From: Nitrospira sp.
GTDB lineage: Bacteria > Nitrospirota > Nitrospiria > Nitrospirales > Nitrospiraceae
DNA: 9,722 nucleotides
NCBI GenBank assembly: GCA_025363325.1
Contig: JANYEF010000376.1
Span: forward strand, 1 to 9,722
Direction of reading: 5' to 3'
The position numbers and the translations under genes are program-made. Below the pieces are notes generated by a model. That model was given only the letters and a program-made list of their open reading frames with translations. It was not told the origin of the DNA and did not search any database. Positions 7,450 through 9,722 of the stretch are shown one piece after another (positions within the stretch are counted from its first letter, which is position 1; every line of letters begins with the position of its first letter).

Positions 7450-7535
7450 AGTCTAGCCTCTATGCTACCAAAGGAGGGGCGTCATACCCCTTGCAATTTC
7501 TTGACAAGAACACAGTCCATCGATAGTCTAGCCTC
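7450..7535 (+). repeat. 11-bp direct repeat AGTCTAGCCTC, two copies upstream of the lytic transglycosylase
   Basis: Identical copies lie at 7450-7460 and 7525-7535, 75 bases apart start to start. The downstream copy overlaps the proposed -10 box and the expected transcription start. Between them are an AAAGGAGGGG ribosome-site-like run (7470-7479) with no properly placed in-frame start for the large gene, and the TTGACA box at 7501. The repeat could be a regulator site or chance. Confidence 0.5.
7501..7529 (+). promoter_or_regulatory. Sigma-70-like promoter for the lytic transglycosylase gene
   Basis: A perfect TTGACA (7501-7506), a 17-base spacer and TAGTCT (7524-7529, matching the consensus at its first, second and last positions) predict a start near 7536. 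This favours a translation start downstream of that point (7543 or 7585) over the upstream ATG at 7462. The -10 box is weak, so confidence is limited. Confidence 0.45.
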
Positions 7536-7584
7536 ACAGAATATGACGAACCTCACCCACGATACTGATTGCCACCGCGCTCCA

Positions 7585-8952
7585 ATGACTCCACTCAGGC
7601 CAAGACATGCCGTCCTCCCGATGGCTCTCTTCCTCGGAATGTGGTTCAGCTTCTCCACCTCTATTATTGTGGTGCAGGCTGCCACTCCCTCCGACCCTGC
7701 CACGATTGACTCGAATACGCTTGTGGACGAGAACGCAGCGGCGGAAGACGACCCAGACGCAAACCTGGTCCCGCTTGATACCGAAGGCCCGGCACCGGAG
7801 GCCACCAACCATCCCCCAACAACGACTAGCAGCGTTCCGAGGGTTGAAGACCTCTTCCAGCTGAACCCGACGGGAAGTTCACCTGCGACCAAGCGGTTTT
7901 CTGACGCCTTGAATCCTCCGGCTGAACTTGGCCAGACACAATACCCCTCCAGCAATACCGCAGATAAAATGGAATATGCGAGCTACAATGTTCCAATTGT
8001 CATGGACTCCTCGGTTCAGGCCCATATTCGCTACTTCAATACGGCCATCCACGGTCGCTTCGAACAGTGGCTCTTCCGGCTCAGCCGCTATCAGCCCATT
8101 GTCGAAACAATCTTCGCTGAATTTCACCTCCCCAGCGATCTGGTCTACCTCTCGCTGGTGGAAAGCGGATTCAATCCCTACGCGTACTCACGAGCCAAAG
8201 CTACGGGCCCCTGGCAGTTCATGAAGGGCACGGCCAAAGCCTATGGACTCCGCGTCGACAACTACGTTGATGAACGACGGGATCCCATCAAGTCGACGGT
8301 CGCTGCGGCACGCTACCTCCGCGATCTCTACGACCTCTTCGGTACCTGGCCGCTCGCGATGGCCGCCTACAATGCCGGAGAAGGCAAAGTGATGCGAGCC
8401 CTCCACAAGGCTAAGGCCGAAAGCTTTTCCGAGATATCCAAAACACGATTGATTCGACGAGAGACGAAGGAGTACGTGCCTCGGTTTATGGCCGCGACGA
8501 TCATTGCGAGGAACCCAGACCGATATGGATTCACTCAGGAATCTGCAGCACCGCATCAATTTGATGAGGCGAACATCGCACGAACCGTCCATTTCCGCGG
8601 GATCGCCAATGCCACCGGCATTCCCTATGAAGAGCTCCGGCTGTTAAATCCTGAGCTGCGGCGAGACGCGACACCCCCCGGCGACGAAGCCTACCACCTG
8701 AAGGTTCCAGTGGGAATGAAAGCGAAAGTAGAACAGGTGATTGACCGAATCCCAGCCTATAAGTTCCCCCGGCTTCCGGCAAAGGCTCAGTTTGTCACTG
8801 CCGGGCCTTCTCGCTGGTATAAAGTCCGCATGGGAGACTCGTTGGGAACCGTGTCGAAACGGTTTCGCATCCCGCTCAAGACGCTCAAGACGAAGAATAA
8901 CCTCTCCGGCCCGACGATTCGACCGGGCGACTTTCTCGTTATCAGCCGCTAA
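7585..8952 (+). CDS. mltD: MltD-type membrane-bound lytic murein transglycosylase with LysM domain
   Basis: The enzyme cleaves the MurNAc-GlcNAc bond of peptidoglycan to give 1,6-anhydro ends, acting in the periplasm during wall remodelling. I chose the ATG at 7585 (455 residues) because it yields an ordinary signal peptide: basic MTPLRPRH, a hydrophobic core, and cleavage near VVQA-ATPS. ATGs at 7543 and 7462 are in frame but give overlong N-regions, and none of the three has a good ribosome site. A Pro/Asp/Ser-rich linker precedes the SLT domain, with catalytic Glu193 in VESGFNP, GPWQF (208-212) and AAYNAGEG (260-267). An intermediate LysM-like stretch (HFRGIANATG through LKVPVG) precedes a C-terminal LysM module (about 412-455, YKVRMGDSLGTVSKRF) that should bind glycan strands. 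No lipobox cysteine is seen, unlike E. coli MltD, so it may be soluble or anchored by an uncleaved signal. It stands alone, divergent from the serine operon. Confidence 0.93.
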   Translation: MTPLRPRHAVLPMALFLGMWFSFSTSIIVVQAATPSDPATIDSNTLVDENAAAEDDPDANLVPLDTEGPAPEATNHPPTTTSSVPRVEDLFQLNPTGSSPATKRFSDALNPPAELGQTQYPSSNTADKMEYASYNVPIVMDSSVQAHIRYFNTAIHGRFEQWLFRLSRYQPIVETIFAEFHLPSDLVYLSLVESGFNPYAYSRAKATGPWQFMKGTAKAYGLRVDNYVDERRDPIKSTVAAARYLRDLYDLFGTWPLAMAAYNAGEGKVMRALHKAKAESFSEISKTRLIRRETKEYVPRFMAATIIARNPDRYGFTQESAAPHQFDEANIARTVHFRGIANATGIPYEELRLLNPELRRDATPPGDEAYHLKVPVGMKAKVEQVIDRIPAYKFPRLPAKAQFVTAGPSRWYKVRMGDSLGTVSKRFRIPLKTLKTKNNLSGPTIRPGDFLVISR

Positions 8953-9071
8953 GCAGGATGCTCGAAAAGTCGCCCTTCTCACCTGCCAGACCCAGGCGGC
9001 CACTTCACCCGCCCGCACTGAGACTGCCAAGACAACCTCTTTGCCCAGGGATACGCCTTTTTCCATGCTGC
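8953..9071. repeat. Degenerate dispersed repeat bounded by imperfect inverted ends
   Basis: Immediately after the mltD stop, GCAGGATGCTCGAAAAG begins an element. Its other edge, CCTTTTTCCATGCTGC (ending at 9071), is an imperfect inverted copy of that end. I recall intergenic repeats in Nitrospira genomes starting GCAGGATGCT(C/G)AAAAAG and ending CTTTTTCAGCATCCTGC, and this looks like a diverged or partial member. The interior has no reading frame I would trust. The family assignment is from memory. Confidence 0.45.
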
Positions 9072-9109
9072 GTTCTCGACACCCGTGAAGCATGAACGAG
9101 TATATGAAG

Positions 9110-9173
9110 TGACTCATTGAGTCATCGGGCCATTGATTCAATGGATCAATCGTCAATCGTCTTGCGAGAGACG
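9110..9173. repeat. Cluster of short palindromes and a tandem heptamer in the convergent spacer
   Basis: Two 15-base palindromes of the same design (7-base arms, one central base) lie close together: TGACTCATTGAGTCA at 9110-9124 and CCATTGATTCAATGG at 9130-9144. A tandem TCAATCG pair follows (9146-9159), then CGTCT/AGACG (9158-9162 and 9169-9173). The genes converge here, so promoter operators are not expected. Transcript-end structures or a remnant repeat are more plausible. Confidence 0.5.
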
Positions 9174-9181
9174 TATCATGG

Positions 9182-9207
9182 CGACCTACGGGAGAGGTCG
9201 GCCTTTC
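9182..9207 (+). terminator. Possible weak terminator for the lytic transglycosylase transcript
   Basis: CGACCT (9182-9187) and AGGTCG (9195-9200) form a GC-rich stem with a 7-base loop, followed by GCCTTTCC, which is only mildly T-rich. A second short palindrome AGCAGCCTGCT (9210-9220) then AAGA and six Ts (9225-9230) lies just beyond, at the 3' end of the opposite gene. Either could end plus-strand transcripts. Neither is a textbook case. Confidence 0.3.
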
Positions 9208-9218
9208 CCAGCAGCCTG

Positions 9219-9722
9219 CTAAGATTTTTTCTTGCCTGCGGAAGAAGAGGGGGGAGTTAGAGGGCTTTTCTGTGGCGCAACAATGGCAGGGGCCGTCGAC
9301 GTCGAGGCAGGCGTTGATTCCTGCGATTTCTTGACATCCATAATCTTAGTCCGAATTGTCGCTTCACTGGTAAAGGGAGAGTTTGGATAGGTCTTTATCA
9401 GTTCCTGATAATGAGCCAAGGCCCCCGCAGGCCGCGATTGGGATTCTTCCAGCCGCGCCAACTCAAATAATGCCTGATCCCGGTTCAACGTACCGGGGGT
9501 CTCCAAGATGCCGGTGAGTGCCTTCACCGCCTGGTCCCGGTCTCCCTTGAGCAAGTACACATAAGCCAGACGTTGTCGCACCAGCCCAGCCTTTGAGGGA
9601 TTCGAACCGTATGATGTAAGAAATTGCTGATAGGTCTCAATAGCCGCACTCAGTTCATTGGCCTGGACCAATGTATTTCCCAAATGATACAAGGCGAGTG
9701 GTGCCGTGGAGGTTCGTGGATA
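9219..9722 (-). CDS. TPR-repeat protein, N-terminus beyond the window
   Basis: The frame is open from the window's right edge (167 residues visible) to the TAG at 9221-9219. I treat it as partial: the coding pattern continues upstream of the internal TTG at 9692 (YPRTSTAPLALYHLGN), in phase with the first visible TPR helix. At least three TPR-like units can be seen: LALYHLGNTLVQANELSAAI, then VRQRLAYVYLLKGDRDQAVKA, then QALFELARLEESQSRPAGAL with LIKTYPNSPFTSEA. They are followed by a low-complexity Ser/Thr/Pro/Ala tail ending in GKKKS. The AxxxY..FLxxYP spacing resembles periplasmic or YfgM/YbgF-type TPR proteins that assist envelope complexes, but no signal or anchor can be assessed without the N-terminus. 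Its function is unassigned. It converges on the lytic transglycosylase gene across a 266-base spacer. Confidence 0.85.
   Translation of the reverse strand, partial: YPRTSTAPLALYHLGNTLVQANELSAAIETYQQFLTSYGSNPSKAGLVRQRLAYVYLLKGDRDQAVKALTGILETPGTLNRDQALFELARLEESQSRPAGALAHYQELIKTYPNSPFTSEATIRTKIMDVKKSQESTPASTSTAPAIVAPQKSPLTPPSSSAGKKKS

Noticed and set aside
7305..7526. Plus-strand 73-codon open frame in the divergent region
   Set aside because: It crosses the operon promoter and the nested inverted repeats, its start lacks a ribosome site, and the peptide resembles nothing known.
8644..9156. Minus-strand open frame covering the spacer after mltD and the mltD 3' end
   Set aside because: It is mostly antisense to the LysM region and runs through the repeat. 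It has no convincing ribosome site or family resemblance.
9110..9159. CRISPR-like array
   Set aside because: There are only short palindromes and one tandem heptamer, with no regularly spaced repeats, no spacers and no cas genes.

Overview
The window reads as part of a bacterial chromosome, most likely from Nitrospira (Nitrospirota) or a close relative. That assignment rests on the moderate-GC codon use, the housekeeping gene set and an intergenic repeat that resembles ones I remember from Nitrospira genomes. It is recognition, not a computed result. There is no mobile element, CRISPR array, tRNA or rRNA, and no defence or secondary-metabolite locus.

Layout. Bases 1 to about 217 carry a plus-strand coding fragment with very GC-rich third positions and a myxobacterial-looking protein. 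It appears unrelated to everything downstream and is probably a chimeric join at the edge of the sequence. From there to 7266 all genes lie on the minus strand. In transcription order they are a class V aminotransferase (7266-6127), D-3-phosphoglycerate dehydrogenase serA (6088-4499), the ATP phosphoribosyltransferase regulatory subunit hisZ (4471-3065) and replicative helicase dnaB (3068-1713). They are tightly packed (38-nt gap, 27-nt gap, 4-nt overlap) behind one good promoter at 7322-7351. A TPR lipoprotein (1590 downward) follows with its own promoter, which overlaps the dnaB stop codon. Its 3' end is lost at the foreign join.

A divergent control region of about 300 bases (7267-7584) separates the operon from a plus-strand MltD-type lytic transglycosylase with a C-terminal LysM domain (7585-8952). 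A repeat-rich convergent spacer (8953-9218) follows. The window ends inside a second minus-strand TPR protein (9219 to beyond 9722).

How the genes fit together. The aminotransferase and SerA can be read as the first two steps of serine synthesis from 3-phosphoglycerate, with the aminotransferase possibly standing in for SerC. HisZ contributes to histidine synthesis, and DnaB is translationally coupled to HisZ. MltD and the two TPR proteins belong to the cell envelope. I saw no convincing undescribed system. The points most worth checking are the join at 191-217, the serine-pathway pairing, the structured leader before the TPR lipoprotein, and the palindromes and repeat in the convergent spacer.
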